DNA from: Lyngbya confervoides BDU141951
GTDB lineage: Bacteria; Cyanobacteriota; Cyanobacteriia; Thermosynechococcales; Thermosynechococcaceae
Assembly: GCF_000817775.3 (NCBI RefSeq)
Contig: NZ_JTHE03000079.1
Coordinates: forward strand, 4,528 to 68,527
Direction: 5' to 3'
Length of the DNA stretch: 64,000 nt
Shown here in pieces: positions 54,825 to 63,010 of this stretch. Positions within the stretch are counted from its first letter, which is position 1; each line of letters begins with the position of its first letter. The translations under genes were made by a program, and so were the position numbers. The notes under the pieces were generated by a model. That model did no database searches, was not told where the DNA came from, and worked only from the letters and a program-made list of their open reading frames with translations.

Positions 54825-57158
54825 ATGTATAAAAACCTGGCAGAGCCCACAAAGGCAAGTATATTAGTCGTTGACGATATTCCCGAAAACTTAGCCGTCC
54901 TGAATAAAATTCTCTCCCTCCAAGGCTATGAAGTTTGCATGGCGCTCTCAGGAGAAATAGCCATACAGTCTGCCTGTACAAAGAAGCCAGATCTAGTCTT
55001 GCTGGATATTCTTCTTCCTGACATGGATGGTTATACAGTTTGTGAAGCAATAAAGGCGATCCCAGGTTTACAGCATATCCCAATTATATTTATCAGTTCC
55101 CTAGAGGATCCTCAAAATAAGGTCCAGGCTTTTAATGTTGGCGCTGCGGATTATTTATCTAAGCCAGTTATTATTTCTGAAACAATATCTAGAATTGAGT
55201 ATCAGTTAGGGTTAAGCCATCTTTACCAAAGCTTGAGCAATCAAAATGAAAACCTAAAACGAGAAATTGCAAATATCAAATACGCTCTGGATCAGTTTGC
55301 AGCTATCGCAATTACCGATGCTAGAGGTTACATTACCTATGTCAACGATAGATTCTGTCAAATTTCTAAGTATGCACCTTATGAGCTGTTGGGGAAAAAC
55401 CATAGTATCGTAAACTCGGGCTATCACCCAAGGATATTCTTTCAACAGTTGTGGCAGACAATTTCTCAAGGCAATGTCTGGAAAGGTGAGATCCAAAATC
55501 GAGCAAAAGACAGCTCCTTATACTGGGTTGATACAGTAATTATTCCCATACTCGGAGAGACAGGAGATCCTTCTCAATATTTCTCAGTTTGCTACGAGAT
55601 TACAGAACGAAATTATCCTGCAATGGATAAAATTCGTGCAAAACTAGCGAATTGGCATCGAACGCAAGCAGAGGAGCAGCTTCGGCTCTTAGAATCGGTT
55701 GCCATTAACGCTAATGATGCAGTAGTCATTACTAAAGCTGAACCCTTTGATCTCCCTGGACCCGAGATTATCTATGTCAATCAAGCTTTTACCCGAATGA
55801 CTGGCTATTCAAGGGATGAAATAGTGGGTCAAACGCCACGGATTTTACAAGGCCCAAAGACCGACTGCGAAGCTCGCAGCAGAATCCGCAAGGCTTTAGA
55901 GTCATGGCAACCTATTCAAGTGGAGCTGTTGAACTATACGAAGGAGGGAACAGAGTTTTGGGGTGAAATTAGTATTACCCCCCTTTGCAATGAGGAGGGT
56001 GAGGTCACCCATTGGATCTCCATTCAACGGGATATAACGGAACGTAAAGAGTTTGAACTACTCCTACAGAGCCAGGCTCAAATTATAGACCAAATTCATG
56101 ACTCGGTTTTAATCTTAAATCTATCGGGTCAGATTAACCGATGGAATTGTGGTGCCGTCAAGCAGTTCGGATATCTGTCAGAGCATATCCTTGGGAAATC
56201 TTTCTCAGAGCTAATGGCCGACGAGGATCAGCTTGAATTTGACCAGGTCATTCTTCCACCTCTCCTCACTCATGGTCAGTATGAACTTGAACTATCTTTA
56301 AAGACTATTCATAACCATATTTTTCCTGCTCGTCTGTCACTTTCTACCTTAAACAACGATCAGGGAAAGCCGGTCGGTGTAATCGCCTACATTATTGATA
56401 TCAGTAAAAGTAAAAATGCAGAAGAGGAAATCCTGAAGAGCCTGAATCGAGAAAGAGAACTGAATGAGCTAAAGACCCGATTTGTATCTATGGTCTCCCA
56501 TGAATATCGGACGCCGCTTACCACAATTCTCTCTTCGGTAGATTTGCTGGAATACTATGATCACTGCTCAGACCCAGAGGATAAACAGGCCTTATTTGGA
56601 CAAATTAGAACAGCTGTTCAACGGATGACCAGTCTGTTGAACGATGTCCTACTAATGAGTCAGTCAGAAGCTGGAAAAACTTCCTTCAACCCAAAATCTC
56701 TTGACCTGATTGACTTCTGTCGTGAGCTAGTTCAGGAATTTCGGCAAAACATAAAAACATCGCACTGCCTTTCCCTTGAATTTGGGGATAGAGCGATGCC
56801 ACCTGTCGAAATGGATGAGAAGATACTCCGACACATCTTTTCTAACTTGATCGCAAACGCTGTTAAGTATACTCCCCAAGGGGGCACAATAAATTTTAAA
56901 GTGGCTTTCCGTGAAGATTCTGTCCAATTCTCTATTCAAGACTCTGGAATCGGCATACCCGAAGATTCACTTCAGCAAATTTTTCAGTCATTCTTCAGAG
57001 CAGAAAATGTGGGAAGTATAGCAGGGACTGGGCTTGGCCTTTCAATTGTTAAACGACTCGTGGAAATTCATCAGGGAAGCGTAATGGTGCAAAGCCAGGT
57101 AGGTTTAGGATCAACCTTTACAGTGATTTTACCGCTCCAGTTATCAGTATTGGCATAG
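54825..57158 (+). CDS. Hybrid histidine kinase REC-PAS-PAS-PAS-HisKA-HATPase
   Basis: This 777-residue soluble kinase starts with a receiver domain (about 12-130; ILVVDDIPEN, phospho-acceptor Asp in VLLDILLPDMDGY, Lys in YLSKPV). Three PAS modules follow: PAS1 (about 150-265), PAS2 (about 285-405) and PAS3 (about 415-530). HisKA has FVSMVSHEYRTPLTTILSS with the active His near 560; HATPase has NLIANAVKYTP, IQDSGIGIP and GTGLGLSIVKRL. PAS2 resembles a LOV domain (YVNQAFTRMTGYSRDEIVGQ and PRILQGPKTD) but has TPRILQ instead of the flavin-binding NCRFLQ, so it lacks the photoactive Cys. There is no membrane segment. It is followed 71 bp downstream by a REC-ATPase protein, probably its partner. 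Confidence 0.94.
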   Translation: MYKNLAEPTKASILVVDDIPENLAVLNKILSLQGYEVCMALSGEIAIQSACTKKPDLVLLDILLPDMDGYTVCEAIKAIPGLQHIPIIFISSLEDPQNKVQAFNVGAADYLSKPVIISETISRIEYQLGLSHLYQSLSNQNENLKREIANIKYALDQFAAIAITDARGYITYVNDRFCQISKYAPYELLGKNHSIVNSGYHPRIFFQQLWQTISQGNVWKGEIQNRAKDSSLYWVDTVIIPILGETGDPSQYFSVCYEITERNYPAMDKIRAKLANWHRTQAEEQLRLLESVAINANDAVVITKAEPFDLPGPEIIYVNQAFTRMTGYSRDEIVGQTPRILQGPKTDCEARSRIRKALESWQPIQVELLNYTKEGTEFWGEISITPLCNEEGEVTHWISIQRDITERKEFELLLQSQAQIIDQIHDSVLILNLSGQINRWNCGAVKQFGYLSEHILGKSFSELMADEDQLEFDQVILPPLLTHGQYELELSLKTIHNHIFPARLSLSTLNNDQGKPVGVIAYIIDISKSKNAEEEILKSLNRERELNELKTRFVSMVSHEYRTPLTTILSSVDLLEYYDHCSDPEDKQALFGQIRTAVQRMTSLLNDVLLMSQSEAGKTSFNPKSLDLIDFCRELVQEFRQNIKTSHCLSLEFGDRAMPPVEMDEKILRHIFSNLIANAVKYTPQGGTINFKVAFREDSVQFSIQDSGIGIPEDSLQQIFQSFFRAENVGSIAGTGLGLSIVKRLVEIHQGSVMVQSQVGLGSTFTVILPLQLSVLA

Positions 57159-57229
57159 CCCAGATGTATTCAGAACTGCCCAGTTCACTCATATCGATTT
57201 GAGCGCATAATTGAGTAAAGGACCTGTAG

Positions 57230-58393
57230 ATGAAACAAATTCTAGTTATCGAAGACGAACAATCCGTTCGTGCAAATATTCTTAAAATCCTAGAATTTGA
57301 GGGATTTAAGACTATTGAAGCTGAGAATGGAGAGGTTGGAGTTAGACTAGCCCGGGAGTTTCTTCCTGACCTAATTTTTTGTGATATTATGATGCCCGTC
57401 CTGAATGGTTATGAGGTTCAGATGGAGTTAGGCGAGGATCCTAGAACCAATACCATTCCCTTTATTTTTCTCACGGCAAAAGCGGAACGGGACGATATCC
57501 GGTTAGCCATGAACCTAGGTGCAGACGACTATTTAGCCAAGCCGTTTAACAGGGATGAACTTCTTGAAAGTGTATTCTCTCGCTTGGATAAGAACGCTAA
57601 GATCCAGAAAAAATTTCGAAAAAAGGTCAATAACATTCGAAATAGTATTACGAGCTCGCTACCTGCAGAACTCTTGGTTCCACTAGGAAATGTGCGACTA
57701 TTTCTTGAGCAGCTTGAGGGGACTACCGATATTATACTGCCTCTGCCGATGAGGGAAAAACTACAGGAATGTATAGACTCCAGTGTACAGCTAGAGAGAA
57801 TTATTCAAAATTTCTTATTTTATTCCTTATTAGAAATCGCTAGGCATGATTCTGAGCAGGCAAAGGCCATTAAAGGCTGGAGCACTATAGAAACTTCGCG
57901 GGTGATTCGTGAAATCTCTAGTATAAAGGCACTTGAAGCTCAGAGAAGTGAAGATTTGCTTCTAGATCTTCAATCGGCAAAAATCCAAATTTTGGAGGCA
58001 AATTTCGTAAAGATTATTGAAGAAGTTTTGGATAATGCCTTTAAATTTTCGTCTCCTGGAAGCATCGTTCAAGTAAAAAGTTCTGTTGACTCTGGAGATT
58101 TAAAAATCCTAATTTCTGATCAAGGTCAAGGTCTTTCTGGTACTCAAGTGAATGCCATAGCAACTTGCAAACCTCTGAGCCATCGATTGCAAGGACAGAG
58201 CTATATCGGGTTAGGACTACCTATTGCAAAGAGACTTGCAGAAATTCATCAAGGATGTTTTGAAATCCGCTGTGACAACAATTTTACAGAAGTTGAAATC
58301 AGATTACCCATTGTGTTGGAGCCTCAAAATAGTGGAGAAAGGAAAGGCAGTGAATGGATAGATTCCATGGAGAGTGTGAGCAAAAAATTTTAG
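57230..58393 (+). CDS. Receiver domain fused to a histidine-kinase-like module lacking the His
   Basis: In this 387-residue protein the receiver (about 1-125) is complete (ILVIEDEQSV, Asp in FCDIMMPVLNGYE, Thr in FLTAKAE, Lys in YLAKPF). A dimerisation-like helical segment (about 130-230) follows, where the usual PHELRTPL box reads LPAELLVPLGNV, so the phospho-accepting His is Ala. The HATPase domain (about 255-370) keeps EVLDNAFKFSSPG (N box), ISDQGQGLSG and YIGLGLPIAKRLAEIHQG (G box). It cannot autophosphorylate at the usual site but may bind ATP and change with receiver phosphorylation. The neighbouring kinase at 54825 is the likely phosphodonor. RBS AAAGGA precedes the ATG. Confidence 0.92.
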   Translation: MKQILVIEDEQSVRANILKILEFEGFKTIEAENGEVGVRLAREFLPDLIFCDIMMPVLNGYEVQMELGEDPRTNTIPFIFLTAKAERDDIRLAMNLGADDYLAKPFNRDELLESVFSRLDKNAKIQKKFRKKVNNIRNSITSSLPAELLVPLGNVRLFLEQLEGTTDIILPLPMREKLQECIDSSVQLERIIQNFLFYSLLEIARHDSEQAKAIKGWSTIETSRVIREISSIKALEAQRSEDLLLDLQSAKIQILEANFVKIIEEVLDNAFKFSSPGSIVQVKSSVDSGDLKILISDQGQGLSGTQVNAIATCKPLSHRLQGQSYIGLGLPIAKRLAEIHQGCFEIRCDNNFTEVEIRLPIVLEPQNSGERKGSEWIDSMESVSKKF

Positions 58394-58664
58394 GAGTCTA
58401 ATGGATTTAAATTACTAATTTTGGGCAATATAGAAGTACAGCTTTCATGACTGAATATTTAAGCACTTCCTCAGGAATAAATTTTTCAAGATTTCTGGCT
58501 AGAGAACGAATTCCTTTCTATTCTGGTTAATACTCATGCCTATTTTTATTAACAATGAATAACAATTTACAACAGAGGCAAGGCTAAATAGAGGTAAAGG
58601 CCTCTTGTTTTACTAGACAAGCTACGGCAATGATAGTTTGTGATTACCCCAAGGAGTTATAAGA
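58394..58664. promoter_or_regulatory. Leader region of the PSII-assembly operon
   Basis: This 271-bp A+T-rich gap lies before the first V4R gene. It holds an inverted repeat GAGGTAAAGGCCTC (58590-58603), and the RBS AAGGAG at 58651-58656 precedes GTG 58665. No promoter boxes can be fixed with confidence, but the operon's transcription must start here or in the upstream signalling genes. Confidence 0.4.
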
Positions 58665-59381
58665 GTGATTGTATCAACCCCAAATAAAATAAATGAACAT
58701 ATTGAATTTCAAGATAGCTTTCATTCTCTAAAGCAGCGATATCCGCACAAAAAAAATCATTATAAGTTTGAAGATTTCTTTCAGCATAATCCTCAGAGTG
58801 GAACGATTACAGATTGGAATGGTGCAAGAAACATCATAGCTACAGAAGATTTCATCGTAGCATTGATTGAAGGACTTGAAAAAGAAGTGGGTAGTGCCTC
58901 AACGGTATTGCTTTACAATATTGGTCGAGAGTGGGGATATCAAGACACTGAATTATTTAAGAGCTGGTTTGAAACTGAATATAAAGTCTCAATCCAAGAA
59001 ACTCATCCTTCTTTTTTATTCGAGGCTTGGTGGTGGCCTTTTACAAGTCAAGGATGGGGCAACTGGGAAATTGACCTCAGTGATCAAAGAAACGGATTTA
59101 TGTTTGTCAACATTTTTGACTCTGCAGTTGCTAGAACTTTGGGTGATGTGGGTAAACCTGTATGCCATCTTTATGCCGGACTGTTTGCAGGCTTCTTTAG
59201 CAAGATTGTGAACAAAGACTTGGGCTGCATCGAAATTCAGTGCTATGCGATGGGAGAAACCTATTGTCGATTTTTGCTGGGTCGCAAAGAGAAGATTGAT
59301 GCAGCCACATTTTGGCAGAATGAGGGTGCCACTGCTAGAGATATTGAAAAACGCCTAGTGAGCGGAGAGTATCTGAAGTGA
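58665..59381 (+). CDS. V4R-domain protein, Slr0144-like (PSII assembly operon gene 1)
   Basis: In this 238-residue protein the C-terminal half is a V4R (4-vinyl reductase-like) small-molecule-binding domain with LYAGLFAGFFSKIVNKDLGCIEIQCYAMGETYCRFLLGRKEKID; Cys in the GETYCRF motif is the usual metal-linked residue. The N-terminal half includes IIATEDFIVALIEGLEKEVG and aromatic-rich FLFEAWWWPFTSQGWGNWEID. It matches the first gene of the slr0144-slr0152 operon of Synechocystis, implicated in photosystem II assembly. The domain is related to bacteriochlorophyll 4-vinyl reductase and may bind a tetrapyrrole. GTG start; the stop overlaps the next ATG (TGATG). Confidence 0.85.
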   Translation: MIVSTPNKINEHIEFQDSFHSLKQRYPHKKNHYKFEDFFQHNPQSGTITDWNGARNIIATEDFIVALIEGLEKEVGSASTVLLYNIGREWGYQDTELFKSWFETEYKVSIQETHPSFLFEAWWWPFTSQGWGNWEIDLSDQRNGFMFVNIFDSAVARTLGDVGKPVCHLYAGLFAGFFSKIVNKDLGCIEIQCYAMGETYCRFLLGRKEKIDAATFWQNEGATARDIEKRLVSGEYLK

Positions 59382-59734
59382 TGACAATATCAACATGGCA
59401 TTCCTTTACAGTACAGGATTTTTTTCGTCGCATCAATTGGCAGGGACATGGCCTTATTGAGCAAAGCCAAGAAGATTCCAGAAATTTGCCTTGGCATACC
59501 CAAACAGTGGCTGAGTTTTTTGCTCTAGGTCTATGGCTAGAGACTGCTTTGGGAGATAAAAGTTCGGGCCAAAAAGTCTTCTCTTGGTCAGATAGTCTCG
59601 GAGACTGCTTACAGGCTTTTAGCTGGCATCGGCCTTTTTCTGGCGGGGCGCAGTCAATGACTGAGACGCCTCAAGCGGAACTTCAAACTTCTACTCAGCA
59701 ATTTAACCTTCAAGATCTTTCAGATTTATTTTAG
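59381..59734 (+). CDS. Slr0145-like protein of the PSII assembly operon
   Basis: This 117-residue protein starts at ATG 59381, one base into the previous stop. It has WHSFTVQDFFRRINWQGHGL near the N-terminus, LPWHTQTVAEFFALGLWLE, a polar middle and a C-terminal QQFNLQDLSDLF. The two 'VxxFF..I/L.W' segments look like short repeated helical motifs. No enzymatic signature is present. The place between the V4R and phycobilisome-like genes matches slr0145. Function unknown; it may be a small assembly or adaptor subunit. Confidence 0.75.
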   Translation: MTISTWHSFTVQDFFRRINWQGHGLIEQSQEDSRNLPWHTQTVAEFFALGLWLETALGDKSSGQKVFSWSDSLGDCLQAFSWHRPFSGGAQSMTETPQAELQTSTQQFNLQDLSDLF

Positions 59735-59740
59735 ATTTTT

Positions 59741-60241
59741 ATGCATACTCAACTTGAACAATTTCTGTATCAGGCAGAAGATCGGTATTTATCTTCCCAG
59801 GAGATTAACCAGTATAGTGACTGTATTTCAAACCTGGAAAGGTCTCTGACAGCATATAAGCGACTCAGGGATCAAGAAATGCATATTTTTCATATTATTG
59901 CTGATGAAGTTCAAAATGAACATCCACACGAAGACAGCATAGATCTTGGTGAATCGATTCTTCAGTGGATGTCCTTGCTTCGCTACTGCTCCATGGCAAT
60001 GCTAATGAGTAATATCGACTATCTAGATCAGCAGCTGAATGGATGGTTTAAGGAAATAGTTCAGATGCGTAAAGTACAGTTTCTAGATCGGTTGATATTT
60101 GAGACTTTAAATGAGGTTGTTCTTGAAGTTTTATCGAAGGATCTAGTTCCTGCTATTCAACCTTATCTACAGCGGTTAGATGAATCTCTATTTGCCAACT
60201 CTAGCCAGTCACTGTTATCCAATAGGCTATATGTCCAATAG
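59741..60241 (+). CDS. Phycobilisome-fold protein without bilin Cys, Slr0146-like
   Basis: This 166-residue, all-helical protein has the phycobiliprotein layout: an N-terminal helix pair with EDRYLSSQEINQYSDCISNLERSLTAYKRLRDQEMHIFHIIADEV (compare rYLs..EL...y...a..Ri.ay..lr..e..i), then SILQWMSLLRYCSMAMLMSNIDYLDQQLNGWFKEI at the place of the chromophore helix. The conserved C-x-R-D of bilin-binding subunits is replaced by MSLLRYC, so a bilin cannot be attached in the usual way. It corresponds by position to slr0146. It probably acts as a chromophore-free scaffold or chlorophyll/tetrapyrrole sensor; the specific role is unknown. Confidence 0.78.
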   Translation: MHTQLEQFLYQAEDRYLSSQEINQYSDCISNLERSLTAYKRLRDQEMHIFHIIADEVQNEHPHEDSIDLGESILQWMSLLRYCSMAMLMSNIDYLDQQLNGWFKEIVQMRKVQFLDRLIFETLNEVVLEVLSKDLVPAIQPYLQRLDESLFANSSQSLLSNRLYVQ

Positions 60242-60262
60242 GTTATATTAAGAGGCTCAGAT

Positions 60263-60928
60263 ATGATTGATGTCGCTGAATTACTCAAAGCTCCTCCACT
60301 AAAAGGGAATCCCTTTGCACCCGCCACCTACATTCATGGCGAGATTGAACTGGGCTTACTGGAAACTCGTATGGGATCGCGGTTGCTAGCTCTCCCGGAT
60401 ACTCTCTTTAAAGCCATAGACCGAACCCTAGATGATGAAGTCGGGCCTGCTAAATCGCTTATTCAACAACAATGTGGTCGGTGGTGGGGGAAGTCATTCT
60501 ATCGCCGATTTCTAGAAGAAGTGGGTGAATATTATCAAACTCCGCTTAGGGATTTGACCATGCTCCAGTTTGTGCAGTGCTTTCAGCAATGCTGGTCAAC
60601 CCTTGGATGGGGAAAAATAAAAATCAGGTTTGACGGCTATCAGTACGGACTCATTGTTTTGGAAGTGCAGGGAGCAGTTTCAGAAACCTATCTTCTTCAA
60701 CAAGATTCTGTATCTTGTGATATAGAAATTGGATTCTTTGGTGGATTCTTCAGTCAGTTGGCGGGTCAAGATCTTCAGGCGGTCCAAGTCTCGGGAGCAT
60801 CAACAGACCAAGATAGTTATTACTTTATAGTGTCGGTAGCTGAAAAGGCCAAAACTATTGCAAGCTTGGTTGAGGAGGGCTACAACTACCACACGATTAT
60901 GGAACGGTTATGCCCAAATCAAGTGTGA
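60263..60928 (+). CDS. Second V4R-domain protein, Slr0147-like
   Basis: In this 221-residue protein the C-terminal V4R-like region (about 130-215) reads LIVLEVQGAVSETYLLQQDSVSCDIEIGFFGGFFSQLAGQDLQAVQVSGASTDQDSYYFIVS. It is homologous in layout to the first operon gene, but the GETYCRF Cys is replaced in QDSYYFIVS, so ligand binding must differ. The N-terminal half (about 1-120) includes MGSRLLALPDTLFKAIDRTLDDEVG and CGRWWGKSFYRRFLEEVGEYY. Matches slr0147 by order. The two V4R paralogues may form a heterodimer. Confidence 0.83.
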   Translation: MIDVAELLKAPPLKGNPFAPATYIHGEIELGLLETRMGSRLLALPDTLFKAIDRTLDDEVGPAKSLIQQQCGRWWGKSFYRRFLEEVGEYYQTPLRDLTMLQFVQCFQQCWSTLGWGKIKIRFDGYQYGLIVLEVQGAVSETYLLQQDSVSCDIEIGFFGGFFSQLAGQDLQAVQVSGASTDQDSYYFIVSVAEKAKTIASLVEEGYNYHTIMERLCPNQV

Positions 60929-60986
60929 TGAACTTACTCTTGATCTACTTAAGGAAATCTCAATATCAAATGATTATTCGCTACCC

Positions 60987-61469
60987 ATGAGTAAACTAGT
61001 TATCCTTGAGCCCATTGGGGTTGAGTCTGCTGTTGCGACTAACGCGAACCTTCTAACTGCGCTAAATAATGAAAATATTCAGATGGTTCAAGGATGTGGA
61101 GGTCGCGGCTTGTGTGCAACGTGCCATGTCTTTGTACGGGAAGGTATGGACAACTTGTCACCCCTAAGTTCCCGAGAGAAGCGAACCTTAGGCGTTGTAA
61201 CCAGTTGTAATGCTGAATCTCGCCTTGCCTGCCAAGCCCTCATTCAGGGAGACGGGGTTGTTGTTCAAGTTCCCTCAGGTTTGTACGTTACTGAAAGCAC
61301 AAATTTTGAATCTATGATTGGGCAACGGGCAGAAGAGGACATTCTACATCCAGTGTCGGGGGAGATTCTTGTGGAAAAACGCAAGCTTATCACCCGATCG
61401 ATGATTAGTCAGTTAGGTAATGTTCGAGACAAGTTTACGGATTATCTCAATCAAGCCTCTAATATCTAA
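60987..61469 (+). CDS. [2Fe-2S] ferredoxin, adrenodoxin-like, Slr0148-like
   Basis: In this 160-residue protein the ferredoxin core (about 1-105) has SKLVILEPIGVESAVATNANLLTAL, the cluster loop GCGGRGLCATCHVFV (Cys-x5-Cys-x2-Cys) and the fourth Cys in SRLACQALI, the adrenodoxin/ISC-type arrangement rather than plant-type. A ~50-residue C-terminal extension follows (HPVSGEILVEKRKLITRSM). The frame is open 43 codons upstream, but that region overlaps the previous gene in another frame, so ATG 60987 is chosen. It corresponds to slr0148 and would supply electrons or act as a redox sensor in PSII assembly. Confidence 0.88.
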   Translation: MSKLVILEPIGVESAVATNANLLTALNNENIQMVQGCGGRGLCATCHVFVREGMDNLSPLSSREKRTLGVVTSCNAESRLACQALIQGDGVVVQVPSGLYVTESTNFESMIGQRAEEDILHPVSGEILVEKRKLITRSMISQLGNVRDKFTDYLNQASNI

Positions 61470-61504
61470 CGTAGACATTTTACCCAAATAGTGATTGAAG
61501 TACC

Positions 61505-61972
61505 ATGCTAAAGCAGTTTAAGCAATTGGCCCTTGAAACTGAGGGGCGATATGCCACAGAGTCTGAGCTTGATTTTATCCATGTCTTTATTGAGTCTGCT
61601 CAGAATCGAATTAAGACCTACGAAAAAATTCGAAATGAGGAAGAGTCTCTGCTCGATGACATACAAGCTACAGCTATAGAGATTGATGCTCATGCCTTCT
61701 ATCGAGACAATCAGGACATGCAGGCGGTCGGTCGACGCGATCGCAAGTTCTTGTTACGCCATATTGCGGCTAGCCTACTGATTGCTGATATTGACCGCCT
61801 TCGGGATGGTCTATTAATTTGGCTCAGCACTATCATGAAGGCACAGCGGGTAGAAAGATTATCGAGTATTCTTTGCCAAGCTGAACGACGAGTGCTGGAA
61901 CAACGTCTAAGCACAACGGAATTTGAAACGATAAAATCCGCTTTGGCTGTGAGTCAATCTCTGATCGGCTGA
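61505..61972 (+). CDS. Phycobilisome-fold protein without bilin Cys, Slr0149-like
   Basis: This 155-residue helical protein has the phycobiliprotein pattern ETEGRYATESELDFIHVFIESAQNRIKTYEKIRNEEESLL in the N-terminal half and AVGRRDRKFLLRHIAASLLIADIDRLRDGLLIWLSTIM, which aligns with the C-x-R-D-x-x-y-L-R-y helix of phycobilisome subunits. The bilin-attaching Cys is Gly here (VGRRD), while the Arg-Asp is kept. Gene order puts it at slr0149. In Synechocystis slr0150, a PetF-like ferredoxin, follows; here it is absent and the TPR gene comes next after 38 bp. Confidence 0.8.
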   Translation: MLKQFKQLALETEGRYATESELDFIHVFIESAQNRIKTYEKIRNEEESLLDDIQATAIEIDAHAFYRDNQDMQAVGRRDRKFLLRHIAASLLIADIDRLRDGLLIWLSTIMKAQRVERLSSILCQAERRVLEQRLSTTEFETIKSALAVSQSLIG

Positions 61973-62010
61973 TTGCAAGGGCCATTTTTCTATACTTTGG
62001 AGATAAATAA

Positions 62011-62829
62011 ATGACTAAGATATCACCTAATCTCAAGGATAAACCGTCTTCTAAGCTGCCCCTCGTAATTGATAGCGTCTCCTACGTTGGTATTGTAGGG
62101 GGTACAATAGCCTCCCTCGTAACTCAGCAAGCTGCGCTGGCTACTCTTCCGCTGTCGCTCATGTTTGTACTGCAGTTATTCAACCGCCATAGGCTGGGGT
62201 CTACGTTAAGCGACCAAATTGAAAGGGTGGATTCATTATCTCACCATAATCAGCTTCATTTAGAGAAACTACAGCTTGAGGCTCACGAAAACCAAACGGA
62301 GCTGCGTGGAATCAAAGGTAACGTTGAGCGCAACGAGCAAGAATATCTTGGATTTCAGGAGAGGGTGAACTCTAGGCTCCCGGATAATCTTCCGGAAAAA
62401 CTTGAGCATTTCGAGAGAACGCTGGATACCCTCAAGGAGATTATTGCCGCGGGGAATCTAGACCAAAACTCAGCTTCGGCAGAGATGTATTTTAATCGGG
62501 GTGTTAATCAAGATTATCTAGGACATTTTAAGTCTGCAATTTCAGACTTTACTCAAGCTATTGAAATGTCTCCTAGCTATGCGTGGGCTTATTTTCGTCG
62601 AGGAAACGTAAAACTTGCTATTGGCCAAAAGCAATCTGCCTTGATTGATTTGAACTTGGCCGCAAAATACTTTTTTGAAGCAGGTGATCTGGGCAATTAT
62701 CAACAGGCCAAAGATAAAGCCGCTAGCATTCATAGCCTGGATTCCTTTTCAGATTCGCCGAAGTCTACCAGCTCACCTTCTTCAGAAAACGCAAGGTATG
62801 CGAGCGTTAACGTTCTATTTGGTGAATAG
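62011..62829 (+). CDS. TPR protein with N-terminal membrane segment, Slr0151-like
   Basis: This 272-residue protein has an N-terminal hydrophobic region (about 16-55: VSYVGIVGGTIASLVTQQAALATLPLSLMFVLQLF), a coiled coil (about 65-130; LSHHNQLHLEKLQLEAHENQTELRGIKGNVERNEQ) and two TPR repeats (about 150-235; AEMYFNRGVNQDYLGHFKSAISDFTQAIEMSPSYAWAYFRRGNVKLAIGQ). This fits Slr0151, a membrane TPR protein shown to affect PSII repair. RBS GGAG precedes the ATG. The Ser-rich tail (SDSPKSTSSPSSEN) may be a phosphorylation target of the kinase encoded next. Confidence 0.86.
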   Translation: MTKISPNLKDKPSSKLPLVIDSVSYVGIVGGTIASLVTQQAALATLPLSLMFVLQLFNRHRLGSTLSDQIERVDSLSHHNQLHLEKLQLEAHENQTELRGIKGNVERNEQEYLGFQERVNSRLPDNLPEKLEHFERTLDTLKEIIAAGNLDQNSASAEMYFNRGVNQDYLGHFKSAISDFTQAIEMSPSYAWAYFRRGNVKLAIGQKQSALIDLNLAAKYFFEAGDLGNYQQAKDKAASIHSLDSFSDSPKSTSSPSSENARYASVNVLFGE

Positions 62830-63010
62830 CAGCAGACTTAGTTTCCTTTTACAGTCTAATCCTGGAATTCATGCTCAGTTAATGAGTAACCACCAGGTAT
62901 TTCTCTCCTTTGCCCTAAAGCAGTGCTGATCTCAGCGATGGATCTCTTGAGTGCTGATATCTAGAGGTCTAAAAGATCTCCAAGGAGGAAACGATACCTT
63001 TATCTTTGGG

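Noticed and set aside
62675-62929. 84-codon frame overlapping the end of the TPR gene
   Set aside because: It is an out-of-frame shadow with no RBS or conserved features.
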